Origin: Bacteroidales bacterium M7
GTDB taxonomy: Bacteria; Bacteroidota; Bacteroidia; Bacteroidales; Muribaculaceae
Length of the DNA stretch: 22,731 nt
Assembly: GCA_001689515.1 (NCBI GenBank)
Contig: LUJR01000017.1
Span: forward strand, 1-22,731
Reading direction: 5' to 3'
Shown here: piece by piece, positions 1 to 6,990 of the stretch
How the letters are laid out: every line of letters begins with the position of its first letter
Numbering within the stretch: position 1 is the stretch's first letter
The notes under the pieces: generated by a model
What the model was told of the DNA's origin: nothing
Database searches by the model: none
The model's input: only the letters and a program-made list of their open reading frames with translations
Translations under genes and position numbers: made by a program

Positions 1-96
1 CTAACACAGCCTTTTTACCATGCGCCATGATATGAGCCTCATAAATGCTGAAAAATAATGAGGTTGCTGTAGAACCTACAAAATTCATGCCTGAAT
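1..96. other. intergenic, no gene recognised
   Basis: I see no convincing coding sequence, RNA gene or promoter in this left-edge stretch. There is a weak hairpin possibility between GCCTCAT near 35 and ATGAGGT near 58. Together with the repeat pair and terminator that follow, about 266 bases at the left edge carry no gene. The neighbouring gene to the left lies outside the window. Confidence 0.5.
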
Positions 97-98
97 CT

Positions 99-171
99 GT
101 AGGGACATGGCATGTCTGTCGCAGCTTGAATCACGATATATGAGGGCCGACATGCCATGGCATGTCCCTAC
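99..171. repeat. inverted pair of REP-like units, ATGCC class
   Basis: Two short units face each other. The right unit (149-171, read on the minus strand) is 23 nt: GTAGG, then GACATGCC, AT, GGCATGTC, an 8-bp hairpin with a 2-nt loop. The left unit (99-116, plus strand) is the same sequence minus five bases (CCATG), so its hairpin is shortened. They are separated by 32 nt without obvious structure. The GTAG head followed by a hairpin, and the inverted pairing, are the known layout of REP/BIME elements. The pair lies downstream of the 3' end of the DUF5606 gene and outside its terminator. That these are true REPs spread by a RAYT transposase is inference; no such transposase is in the window. 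Confidence 0.75.
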
Positions 172-210
172 AGGTTGAGGATACTTCCAGTTATGCAACA
201 TCCTCAAAAT

Positions 211-245
211 AAAGGGCTGCCGTTCACATTTAACGGCAGCCCTTT
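211..245 (-). terminator. intrinsic terminator of the DUF5606 gene
   Basis: The 14-base arms 211-224 and 232-245 (AAAGGGCTGCCGTT and its reverse complement) pair perfectly around a 7-nt loop. Read on the minus strand the hairpin starts 21 nt after the stop codon and is followed by ATTTTG. The plus-strand side also has a TATTTT run, so it may stop transcription in both directions. Confidence 0.85.
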
Positions 246-266
246 ATTTTAATGATTCTGAAGAAG

Positions 267-695
267 TTATTCCGTAACTTCGGACTCTGTGGCGTCGGCT
301 TCGTCGGCTACAAAGGTAGTGATACCGGCTTCGAGGAGCTGGTTGTACCACTGAAAGAGTTTTCGGATGTCGCTGCCGTAGACGCGGTCCTCGTCGTAGT
401 CGGGCATGATGGTGGCGAAATACTCGCGAAGCTCCTTTTCGCCGCCGATAGCCTTGATGTCTATGGCTTTGCCATCGTTAGCTGTCTTGACTGCTTCAAG
501 TACCTTGGCAAGAGGTGTATCGCCACCGTCGTTGGTATAGATGGAGATGTCACCGAGCGACATCACCTTGTCACGGGCATAGGCAGGTGTACGTTTGCCT
601 GTGGCGAGAGATTCGACGATGAGCATGTTCTTGCCCTGGTTGACGAGACGGAATAGGCCGGGACGACCTGATATAGACAAAATTTTACGTAGCAT
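267..695 (-). CDS. DUF5606 domain protein (Bacteroidetes-specific)
   Basis: This 142-aa soluble protein begins MLRKILSISGRPGLFRLVNQ and ends in an acidic Thr/Glu tail. It has no signal peptide or membrane segment. I recognise it as the small DUF5606 family, widespread in Bacteroidetes and without an assigned biochemical function as far as I know. The N-terminal 'SGRPGLFRLV' and the middle 'GDISIYT' strands suggest a small beta-rich domain; the second half looks helical. It is a single-gene unit: the -7 box TAATTTTG lies about 77 nt upstream, and a strong terminator follows the stop codon. The ATG at 693-695 is the only sensible start. Family assignment is fairly confident; function is unknown. 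Confidence 0.85.
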   Translation of the reverse strand: MLRKILSISGRPGLFRLVNQGKNMLIVESLATGKRTPAYARDKVMSLGDISIYTNDGGDTPLAKVLEAVKTANDGKAIDIKAIGGEKELREYFATIMPDYDEDRVYGSDIRKLFQWYNQLLEAGITTFVADEADATESEVTE

Positions 696-771
696 GGTTA
701 AATCTTAACTATGGGAATATACGTTATGACTGTTAAGTGTCGGAATCCTCCTCATAGGACTCGCACGGCTG

Positions 772-779
772 CAAAATTA
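772..779 (-). promoter_or_regulatory. -7 box of the DUF5606 gene
   Basis: On the minus strand the sequence TAATTTTG matches the Bacteroidetes -7 consensus TAnnTTTG. It would give a leader of roughly 70 nt. I see no TTTG at the ideal -33 distance. It is 32 bp from the oppositely oriented -7 box of the YIP1-like gene, so this is a divergent promoter region. Confidence 0.55.
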
Positions 780-811
780 GTAATTAATCGGGATTTGTCA
801 GCCATTTTTGC

Positions 812-819
812 TAACTTTG
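812..819 (+). promoter_or_regulatory. -7 box of the YIP1-like/smpB unit
   Basis: TAACTTTG fits TAnnTTTG and lies 24 nt before the ATG at 844, leaving a leader of about 18 nt. A -33 element with ideal spacing is not evident. Confidence 0.55.
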
Positions 820-843
820 TTGTGGTAACCCACAGGTACGATT

Positions 844-1404
844 ATGCTCCACTTTCTCAAATGCATGCTACAGCTGGTACTCTCGCCGCGCAACGGCTGG
901 GAGGACATATCGCTTGACGATGACCGCCGCGACTACCGCACCGCCGCGTCATATTATATGTTCATCGGCATTGTGGCAGCATCGTGGCTGATGCAATGGG
1001 CATACCACCCGGCATATTTTAATGCGGTGAAAGTGACCGAACTGGTCATAGTCACCTATGCGGTATTTTTCGTCTGCTACTTTGTCGGCACGTTCGTCAT
1101 GTCAGTGGCTTTGGAAACTCTCGTCAAGCAAGGAATCGAGATTGACGAGCACCACACCCGCACCTTCACCATCTACGCGCTGGCACTCCTCGCAACTGTG
1201 CTCCTTATCGGACTGCTGCTGCCTGCATCCACTCCTGTCCTATGGTTTCTGCCCCTTTACGTACTTGTCATCATGTGGAAAGGCGCACGTTACCTGCGCA
1301 TAGCCAAGGATAAGGTCAACTGGTTTGTCATCATCGCACTTACCGGTACTCTGATGCCTCCGATGCTGCTGGGGCTATTGTTTAAATCTCTACTGCTTCA
1401 ATAA
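844..1404 (+). CDS. YIP1-like multispanning membrane protein
   Basis: This 186-aa protein has about five hydrophobic segments (roughly residues 38-54, 66-91, 108-126, 131-145 and 160-183) and a short cytoplasmic-looking N-terminus containing 'SPRNGWEDI'. A proline followed shortly by W-x-x-I before the first membrane segment is typical of the bacterial YIP1 family proteins common in Bacteroidetes. Their role is not well established. Met8 (865) is an alternative start, but the promoter position allows 844. The stop codon overlaps the smpB start by one base (TAATG), so the two genes are probably translated from one message. No catalytic motif is visible, and I would not infer a function beyond integral membrane protein. 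Confidence 0.75.
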   Translation: MLHFLKCMLQLVLSPRNGWEDISLDDDRRDYRTAASYYMFIGIVAASWLMQWAYHPAYFNAVKVTELVIVTYAVFFVCYFVGTFVMSVALETLVKQGIEIDEHHTRTFTIYALALLATVLLIGLLLPASTPVLWFLPLYVLVIMWKGARYLRIAKDKVNWFVIIALTGTLMPPMLLGLLFKSLLLQ

Positions 1405-1856
1405 TGAAATTCAAAGAAATCAACATAAAGAACAAACGTGCCACATATGACTATGCTATTTCCGACACCTACACAGCAGGCATAGTGCTGACAGGCACGG
1501 AAATCAAGTCGATACGTCTCGGCAAAGCAAGCTTAGCGGACACATTCTGCTACGTCAACAATGGCGAGGTATGGGTAAAAAACATGTACATCGCCGAATA
1601 TTTCTACGGCACATACAACAACCATGTGGCGCGGCGTGACCGCAAACTGCTGCTCAACCGCAAGGAGATACGCGACATCGAGAAAAACGGCAAAGAGTCA
1701 GGATTCACCATCGTGCCTCTGCGGCTGTATATCAACGACCGCGGTCTGGCAAAATTAGTCATAGGCATAGCCCGAGGCAAAAAGGAATACGACAAGCGCC
1801 AGAGCATCAAAGAGCGCGAAGACAAACGCTCCATGGCGCGCCTCTTCCAGAAATAA
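1404..1856 (+). CDS. smpB: SsrA-binding protein SmpB
   Basis: SmpB binds tmRNA and delivers it to stalled ribosomes for trans-translation, which tags the incomplete peptide and releases the ribosome. The 150-aa length is normal for the family. The sequence carries the family signatures: the N-terminal 'NKRATYDY' strand, 'GIVLTGTEIKSIR' around residues 26-38, 'EYFYGTYNNHVARRDRKLLL' around 65-84, and the basic C-terminal tail 'KKEYDKRQSIKEREDKRSMARLFQK' region, which folds in the decoding centre. The ATG overlaps the stop of the upstream membrane protein gene by one base, indicating co-transcription. The tmRNA gene itself (ssrA) is not in the window. Confidence 0.97.
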   Translation: MKFKEINIKNKRATYDYAISDTYTAGIVLTGTEIKSIRLGKASLADTFCYVNNGEVWVKNMYIAEYFYGTYNNHVARRDRKLLLNRKEIRDIEKNGKESGFTIVPLRLYINDRGLAKLVIGIARGKKEYDKRQSIKEREDKRSMARLFQK

Positions 1857-1911
1857 AGAGGATATCCAACTATAGCGCCACAATGCTATATCCTTAAGGC
1901 TCTACCTAAGT

Positions 1912-1991
1912 GTAGGGACGCGGCGTGCCGCGTCATCAAACGAAATACAAGACCCCCACTGATATGATGACGCGGCACGCCGCGTCCCTAC
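1912..1991. repeat. inverted pair of REP-like units, GCGGC class
   Basis: The 27-base arms 1912-1938 and 1965-1991 are perfect reverse complements around a 26-nt spacer. Each arm contains one 23-nt unit (1912-1934 and 1969-1991): GTAGG, GACGCGGC, a 2-nt loop, GCCGCGTC. Each unit can form its own 8-bp hairpin, or the two can pair with each other as one long stem. The pair sits between the convergent 3' ends of smpB (56 nt away) and the RluA-type gene (77 nt away). This is typical REP/BIME placement and could also protect or terminate both transcripts. No other terminator is visible for either gene. Confidence 0.85.
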
Positions 1992-2068
1992 GTTCATGTG
2001 ATTCCAGTTGGTTAAGTGAGCAACATGGATGGCGACATGCTATCGCATATCCCTAATGTTTTGGACTA

Positions 2069-2989
2069 TCAGCGGACGAGGCTTAGGAAGGCGGCTGGGA
2101 TGGGGGTGGTAAACGCCATCTCTTTGCGGGTGACGGGATGGACAAATCGCAGTGTGCGGGCATGGAGAGCCAAACGGTGTATGGGACTTGGTCCGGCTCC
2201 GTAGCGGCGGTCACCTACTATAGGGTGTCCCATTTCTTTCATGTGTACGCGTATCTGGTTCTTGCGCCCGGTGTCAAGGTCTACTTCAAGCATCGTTCTT
2301 CCTTTTCCCTTCATAAGCGTAGAGTAGCGGGTCACAGCAAGCTGGCCTTCGCCCTTTACATCGGTGGAATACACTTCATGGCGTGAGTTCTCGGTCAGAT
2401 AGCTGCGTATGGTATCCGATGCATGCTCTGGAATGCCCTCAACTACGGCGAGGTACTTACGTTCGAGCACCATATTGTTCCAGTTATGCTGCAAAGCCTC
2501 CTTCGCCTCCACGTTCTTGGCAAACACCATCAGTCCAGATGTATCCCGGTCAAGGCGGTGCACGATGAAAATCTTATTGCCTGGATTGCTCCACTTAACA
2601 TACTCGCGCAGTATGGAGTAAGCGGTGCCTTCCTTGATGTTGTCGGTGCTGACAGAGAGCAGTCCGTAGCCTTTGTTGACCACAAGTATGTCGTCATCTT
2701 CATATACCAGACGCAGACGCGGATTGCGGAACACATGGAAGGGTCGAGTAAAATTGACCTGCACCGTATCTCCCTGTGACAGCGGAGCGTCCCACTGGGT
2801 GACTGGTGTGGCTCCTACCTTGACCTGACCGTATTTAAGCAACGCCTTTACGGCAGTACGCGGACGAGAAGGCATCGCCGACATCAGAAACTGAAGTAGC
2901 GTAGAGTCCTCAGAGACTTCGAAAGCCTCTATGGCGTCCGGCTTGAAAGCATTACGCTGCGCTCCGGGCTTATGATTGAGTTTTGCCAT
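2069..2989 (-). CDS. RluA-family RNA pseudouridine synthase
   Basis: This enzyme isomerises uridine to pseudouridine in rRNA or tRNA. The 306-aa protein has an N-terminal S4-like RNA-binding region (about residues 31-80, 'LLQFLMSAMPSRPRTAVKAL'), then the catalytic domain. The RluA-family motif HRLDRDTSG is at residues 144-152, with Asp147 as the expected nucleophile; 'RKNQIRVHMKEMGHPIVGD' is the conserved C-terminal active-site loop. It lacks the usual 'RLD' partner motifs that would separate RluC from RluD substrate types, so I do not assign a specific target uridine. It starts 9 nt after topA on the same strand, so it is probably translated from the topA message. Confidence 0.92.
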   Translation of the reverse strand: MAKLNHKPGAQRNAFKPDAIEAFEVSEDSTLLQFLMSAMPSRPRTAVKALLKYGQVKVGATPVTQWDAPLSQGDTVQVNFTRPFHVFRNPRLRLVYEDDDILVVNKGYGLLSVSTDNIKEGTAYSILREYVKWSNPGNKIFIVHRLDRDTSGLMVFAKNVEAKEALQHNWNNMVLERKYLAVVEGIPEHASDTIRSYLTENSRHEVYSTDVKGEGQLAVTRYSTLMKGKGRTMLEVDLDTGRKNQIRVHMKEMGHPIVGDRRYGAGPSPIHRLALHARTLRFVHPVTRKEMAFTTPIPAAFLSLVR

Positions 2990-2998
2990 TGGTCAGAA

Positions 2999-5350
2999 TT
3001 ATTTTTTTCGGCGCGCGGTCTTCTTTGCCGGCTGGTTATTGATTATATCCATGCACTCCGCGAGTGTGAGAGCCGAGGGATCTGTGACCGTCTTGGGTAT
3101 CTTGTAATTGGATTTCTTATAGGAAATATAAACTCCGTAACGGCCGTTGAGAATCTGCAAATCAGGGTCTTCATCAAATGTCTTGACAACTTTCTTGCTC
3201 TCTGCATCACGCTTTGAGAGTATTAATTCTACAGCTTCGTCAAGAGTGATGGCTGCCGGCGACAGGTCGGCAGGGATAGAGACGAATTTGCCGTTATGCT
3301 TCACATACGGTCCAAATCGCCCCACAGCCACGGTCACCTCAGCATCCTCATAAGTGCCGAGAGTACGCGGAAGCTCAAACAGCTTCAAAGCCTGCTCGAG
3401 CGTGATGTCAAAGATAGACTGATCACCCTGCAAGGAAGCGAAGCGCGGCTTCTCGTCACTGTTGACATCACCGATCTGCACCACTGGTCCATATCGTCCA
3501 ACCTTTACCGACACCGGTTTGCCCGACACGGGATCAGTGCCAAGGAGACGTTCACCCACCTTGTGCTCAGTGCGGGTGTTTTCGGCTTTCTCCACCTCCG
3601 GGTGGAACACATCATAGAAGCGGGCTATCTCATGATGCCACTCGGTCTTGCCTTCGGCTATGTAGTCAAACTTTTCCTCTATGTCAGCCGTAAAGTTATA
3701 GTCCAGCACATTAGGGAAATTGGAAGTGAGGAAATCGTTGACTACTATACCTATGTCGGTAGGTATCAGCTTGCCACGCTCTGCGCCGAATGTCTCGTGA
3801 CGCATGGTTTCCTTGATTTTGCCACCCTTGAGGGTCATGACACGCACATCACGCGGCAAGCCTTCCTTCTCGCCCTTTTCCACATATTCACGTGCCTGGA
3901 TGGTAGAGATGGTAGGTGCATAAGTCGACGGACGTCCGATGCCCAATTCCTCCATCTTCTTGACCAATGACGCCTCGGTATAGCGTGGAGGCTGCTGGGT
4001 GAAACGCTCCTGAGCCATGATTTTGTCAGCAGTAAGCATATCGCCAGGTTTGAGCGGGGGGAGCAAAGTGCTGTCGCCCAAGGTGACGGCTCCGTCACAA
4101 TCTTCGTCATCGTGCCCCTCGATATAGACACGGAGAAAACCGTCAAACTTGATTACCTCGCCGTCAGTCGTAAAGCGGGCATTGACTGCATTGGCATCAG
4201 TAGATTTCGGCATGACATCCACAGTAGTGCGTTCGAGCTCTGCATCAGCCATCTGCGAAGCGATGGTACGCTTCCAGATGAGATTATAGAGTTTCTTCTC
4301 CTGTGCTGTTCCTTCGATGGAATGCTTATCAATATAGGTGGGTCGGATGGCTTCGTGAGCTTCCTGGGCACCCTTGCTGTGGGTATGGTATTTGCGTACT
4401 TTCAGATATTTTTCGCCCAAAGTATCACGGATTTCACGCGATATGGTATTGATTGCCAGCGACGACAGATTGAGCGAGTCAGTACGCATGTAGGTGATAT
4501 GTCCAGCCTCGTAGAGTTTCTGTGCCACGAGCATGGTCTGACTGACAGTGAACCCTAATTTGCGCGAAGCTTCCTGCTGCAACGTCGAAGTGGTAAACGG
4601 TGGCGCAGGAGATTTCTTAACAGGCTTGACATTGATGTCAGAAACCGCAAACTCGGCACCCTTGAGAGCTTCAAGCAGTGCCACGGCATCATCATATGAC
4701 GGGATACGGCGAGCCAGTTCGAGCTTCAATGGTTCTCCTCCAGGCGCGGTCATCTCGGCTGTGACACGATAATATTCCTCAGGAGTAAAAGCCTTGATTT
4801 CATTTTCCCTCTCCACAATCAGACGCACTGCCACTGACTGAACACGCCCAGCCGAAAGCGCAGGCTTGATTTTCTTCCACAGTATCGGAGAGAGCTCAAA
4901 TCCGACTATGCGGTCAAGCACACGCCGCGCCTGCTGAGCATCCACAAGATTAATGTCTATGTCACGAGGATTCTCTATGGCATGAACTATCGCATCCTTG
5001 GTAATCTCATGAAACACGATACGACGTGTGTTTTCAGGCTTGAGCCCAAGCACCTCGTAGAGATGCCACGAGATAGCCTCACCCTCGCGGTCCTCATCAG
5101 ATGCGAGCCATACCATTGAAGCATTTCCCGCAGCCTTCTTCAGTTCTTTGACTAATGTAAGCTTTTCCTCAGGTACCTCGTACTCCGGTTCGAAACGCCC
5201 CTTGGAGTCAATAGTGAGGTCTTTCTTGCTGAGGTCGCGGATATGTCCGCGTGATGACAACACCTGGTAGTCCTTGCCGAGAAACTTCTCGATAGTCTTC
5301 GCCTTGGCAGGTGATTCGACTATTATGAGATTTTTTGATGTAGTGCTCAT
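2999..5350 (-). CDS. topA: DNA topoisomerase I (type IA)
   Basis: TopA relaxes negatively supercoiled DNA through a transient 5'-phosphotyrosine link. The 783-aa protein starts with the Toprim domain: 'IIVESPAKAKTIEKFLG' (Glu12) and 'SDEDREGEA', in which Asp85, Asp87 and Glu89 are the metal-binding acidic residues. The catalytic tyrosine is Tyr287 in 'ITYMRTDS'. 'GIGRPSTYAPTISTIQ' marks the core domain further on. The C-terminus has no Cys4 zinc ribbons. It carries three repeats of the topoisomerase C-terminal type ('GRYGPVVQIGD', 'GRFGPYVKHNG', 'GRYGVYISYKK') and a Lys/Arg tail. It is followed by the pseudouridine synthase gene, and a good promoter lies about 100 nt upstream. Confidence 0.98.
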   Translation of the reverse strand: MSTTSKNLIIVESPAKAKTIEKFLGKDYQVLSSRGHIRDLSKKDLTIDSKGRFEPEYEVPEEKLTLVKELKKAAGNASMVWLASDEDREGEAISWHLYEVLGLKPENTRRIVFHEITKDAIVHAIENPRDIDINLVDAQQARRVLDRIVGFELSPILWKKIKPALSAGRVQSVAVRLIVERENEIKAFTPEEYYRVTAEMTAPGGEPLKLELARRIPSYDDAVALLEALKGAEFAVSDINVKPVKKSPAPPFTTSTLQQEASRKLGFTVSQTMLVAQKLYEAGHITYMRTDSLNLSSLAINTISREIRDTLGEKYLKVRKYHTHSKGAQEAHEAIRPTYIDKHSIEGTAQEKKLYNLIWKRTIASQMADAELERTTVDVMPKSTDANAVNARFTTDGEVIKFDGFLRVYIEGHDDEDCDGAVTLGDSTLLPPLKPGDMLTADKIMAQERFTQQPPRYTEASLVKKMEELGIGRPSTYAPTISTIQAREYVEKGEKEGLPRDVRVMTLKGGKIKETMRHETFGAERGKLIPTDIGIVVNDFLTSNFPNVLDYNFTADIEEKFDYIAEGKTEWHHEIARFYDVFHPEVEKAENTRTEHKVGERLLGTDPVSGKPVSVKVGRYGPVVQIGDVNSDEKPRFASLQGDQSIFDITLEQALKLFELPRTLGTYEDAEVTVAVGRFGPYVKHNGKFVSIPADLSPAAITLDEAVELILSKRDAESKKVVKTFDEDPDLQILNGRYGVYISYKKSNYKIPKTVTDPSALTLAECMDIINNQPAKKTARRKK

Positions 5351-5447
5351 GCTTGCATTGTATGCTCAACTTAATGCCGTGCCGAAAGTGTCACAATCAG
5401 GCAACAAAGAGGAGCGTTTGAGATGGAAATTCAAGAATAAATCGGCG

Positions 5448-5480
5448 CAAAATTAGCAAAAATTTTGCCTCTCTGCCAAA
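5448..5480 (-). promoter_or_regulatory. topA promoter
   Basis: On the minus strand a TTTG (5480-5477) is followed after 21 nt by TAATTTTG (5455-5448), close to the Bacteroidetes -33/-7 arrangement. The predicted start would give topA a leader of roughly 90 nt. Confidence 0.7.
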
Positions 5481-5490
5481 TTTTTAATGG

Positions 5491-5514
5491 ATACACATTA
5501 TATATAATGTGTAT
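5491..5514. repeat. 24-bp perfect AT-rich palindrome upstream of topA
   Basis: Each 12-base arm is ATACACATTATA or its reverse complement, with no spacer. The palindrome consists of three 8-base alternating purine-pyrimidine blocks. It lies about 10 bp upstream of the topA -33 element and about 68 nt downstream of the cdsA stop codon. It could be a protein operator, a cruciform-forming element, or a weak terminator for cdsA; there is no strong T-run directly after it on the minus strand. Palindrome seen; role inferred. Confidence 0.7.
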
Positions 5515-5581
5515 GACACATGTATCCGACAGATGCACAAGTCAATACATCAACAAGTTTGCCGTCAGTTTGGTTGACCAA

Positions 5582-6421
5582 TCACATTACCACCGATAGA
5601 TAGTAGAGCAAAGCAGGCACCACAAGCAACAACGAGTCTATACGGTCAAGTATGCCGCCATGACCCGGGATGAGATGTCCGGAATCCTTGACACCGGCAG
5701 AGCGTTTCAGCATCGACTCCACGAGATCGCCCCATGTACTGAATACCGTCACGACAAGTCCCATGCCTACCGCCGCGCCTACCGACAGTCCTGACAACCA
5801 GCCATCCAGCAGGAAGTATATCGCCAAGGCACCGCCGACTGTGAAAACAAGTCCTCCGAAAAAGCCCTCCCACGATTTCTTGGGTGACAGACGCTCAAAC
5901 AGCTTGTGACGACCGAACATCGACCCGGCAACATATGCCCCCGTATCGTTGAGCCATATCATGATGAACATTGCCAGAAGCAACATCGGACTATATATGT
6001 AGTACATATAGGTCATCAGAGCCAGCGGCAGCGACACGTATACCTGGGCTGCCAGTGAAGTAGTCAGTGAGTGGATAGGATCAGGCTGTTTGATATAAAG
6101 CTGAACTACCATGCGCACCACTATATAAATCAATATCGGAGAAAGGACTATACTGGCTGGCATAGGCGACATCGAATGCCAGTCAGAAGCCTGTATGGCA
6201 TTGAACACCACAATAGCAGCCGCTCCCACCATGTCCCATCCGCGGGTCATGCGGTTGTCGGCATGGTCCACATTGACCATGACCTTGGCAAACTCATGCA
6301 CCCCAGCGATGGCAAACAGAGCCATGAGTATCACAAAATATATGTCGCCGAAAACCAGCGATGCAATGATGGCTGCTATATAGACGATACCGGCGAGTGT
6401 GCGTGTCAACAGGTTTTTCAT
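5582..6421 (-). CDS. cdsA: phosphatidate cytidylyltransferase
   Basis: CdsA makes CDP-diacylglycerol from phosphatidic acid and CTP, the branch point for bacterial phospholipid synthesis in the inner membrane. The 279-aa protein is highly hydrophobic with about seven to eight membrane segments. Near the C-terminus (about residues 236-265) it carries the CDP-diglyceride synthetase signature: 'SMLKRSAGVKDSGHLIPGHG' followed by 'GILDRIDSLL'. 'KKSWEGFFGG' and 'IWLNDTGAYVAG' are also family motifs. The ATG at 6419-6421 fits a good promoter about 43 nt upstream. It is transcribed toward topA, but a separate topA promoter and about 230 nt separate the two genes, so they are probably distinct units. 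Confidence 0.96.
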   Translation of the reverse strand: MKNLLTRTLAGIVYIAAIIASLVFGDIYFVILMALFAIAGVHEFAKVMVNVDHADNRMTRGWDMVGAAAIVVFNAIQASDWHSMSPMPASIVLSPILIYIVVRMVVQLYIKQPDPIHSLTTSLAAQVYVSLPLALMTYMYYIYSPMLLLAMFIMIWLNDTGAYVAGSMFGRHKLFERLSPKKSWEGFFGGLVFTVGGALAIYFLLDGWLSGLSVGAAVGMGLVVTVFSTWGDLVESMLKRSAGVKDSGHLIPGHGGILDRIDSLLLVVPALLYYLSVVM

Positions 6422-6463
6422 AGTGGATAACCGTAATGCGTTATTGAATATCCTAACGAATTA

Positions 6464-6494
6464 CAAATTTATACCTTTTTAATGACTCTTCCAA
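6464..6494 (-). promoter_or_regulatory. cdsA promoter
   Basis: On the minus strand TTG (6494-6492) is followed after 20 nt by TAAATTTG (6471-6464), matching the -33/-7 layout. The leader to the cdsA ATG would be about 35 nt. Confidence 0.65.
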
Positions 6495-6602
6495 GACAAT
6501 ACATGCACGGCATATATATTAAAAATTAACCGTTAATTAAATTTCGATTACTAAAAAATGCCCCTTTGTATAAAAAATGCGAAATAATTCAAAAAATTTC
6601 AT

Positions 6603-6610
6603 TACATTTG
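6603..6610 (+). promoter_or_regulatory. -7 box of the Hc1-like gene
   Basis: TACATTTG matches TAnnTTTG and lies 58 nt before the ATG at 6669. The sequence upstream is very AT-rich; no ideal -33 TTTG is seen. Confidence 0.6.
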
Positions 6611-6668
6611 CCACATAGTAGTAATACATTATCTTTTTACCATTCAACTATCTAACAGCTTAAATCCG

Positions 6669-6845
6669 ATGAAAAATCTCGTAGAAAAGGCTGCATCACT
6701 CTATGATGCATTCAAAAAAGATGCTGAGGCTCAGCTCGTTAACGGCAACAAGGCAGCAGGTGCCCGCGCACGTAAAGCATCTCTTGAGCTTGAAAAAGTC
6801 ATGAAAGAATTCCGCAAAGCTTCACTCGAAGCAGCCAAGAACTAA
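6669..6845 (+). CDS. Hc1-type histone H1-like small basic protein
   Basis: This 58-aa reading frame starts MKNLVEKAASLYDAFKKDAE and ends EAAKN. It contains 10 Lys, 3 Arg and 13 Ala, no Cys or Trp, and should be almost entirely helical. I recognise 'NGNKAAGARARKASLELEKV' followed by 'MKEFRKASLEAAK' as the Bacteroidetes relatives of chlamydial histone H1-like protein Hc1, small proteins thought to bind DNA and help compact the nucleoid. The chlamydial proteins are longer, with a repetitive Lys-rich tail that is absent here. It has its own promoter and a following hairpin, so it is probably an independently and perhaps highly expressed unit. DNA binding is inferred from the family, not seen. Confidence 0.88.
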   Translation: MKNLVEKAASLYDAFKKDAEAQLVNGNKAAGARARKASLELEKVMKEFRKASLEAAKN

Positions 6846-6897
6846 TCTACTCAGCTATTTCAAGTTCTCAGATAAGACTGAAGGATTATATCCCATC

Positions 6898-6947
6898 AAA
6901 GCGGACTGCCTTGCAACCAATACAATGAGTGCGAGGCAGTCCGCTTT
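6898..6947 (+). terminator. probable terminator of the Hc1-like gene
   Basis: The 13-base arms 6898-6910 (AAAGCGGACTGCC) and 6935-6947 pair perfectly around a 24-nt loop; the first loop bases can extend the stem with one mismatch. The following TAAGTTTC is only a weak T-run. It starts 52 nt after the stop codon and separates the small gene from the radical SAM gene. Confidence 0.7.
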
Positions 6948-6990
6948 AAGTTTCCCGGGTCTGCCCCAGGATATTTCTATCGCATGATTC

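Noticed and set aside
252..656. 134-aa plus-strand reading frame at the left end
   Set aside because: It lies antisense over the DUF5606 gene, begins inside that gene's terminator region and has no promoter or recognisable domain.
99..1991. The repeat pairs as a CRISPR array or integration site
   Set aside because: The units are inverted, not direct, there is no regular spacing, no cas genes, and no integrase or target duplication.
3296..4558. Long plus-strand open frames (224 aa and 148 aa) across topA
   Set aside because: They are antisense to an intact, motif-complete topA and result from codon bias in the real gene.
5570..5581. Small hairpin TTGGT-TG-ACCAA abutting the cdsA stop codon
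   Set aside because: A 5-bp stem with a 2-nt loop and no T-run is too weak to call a terminator.
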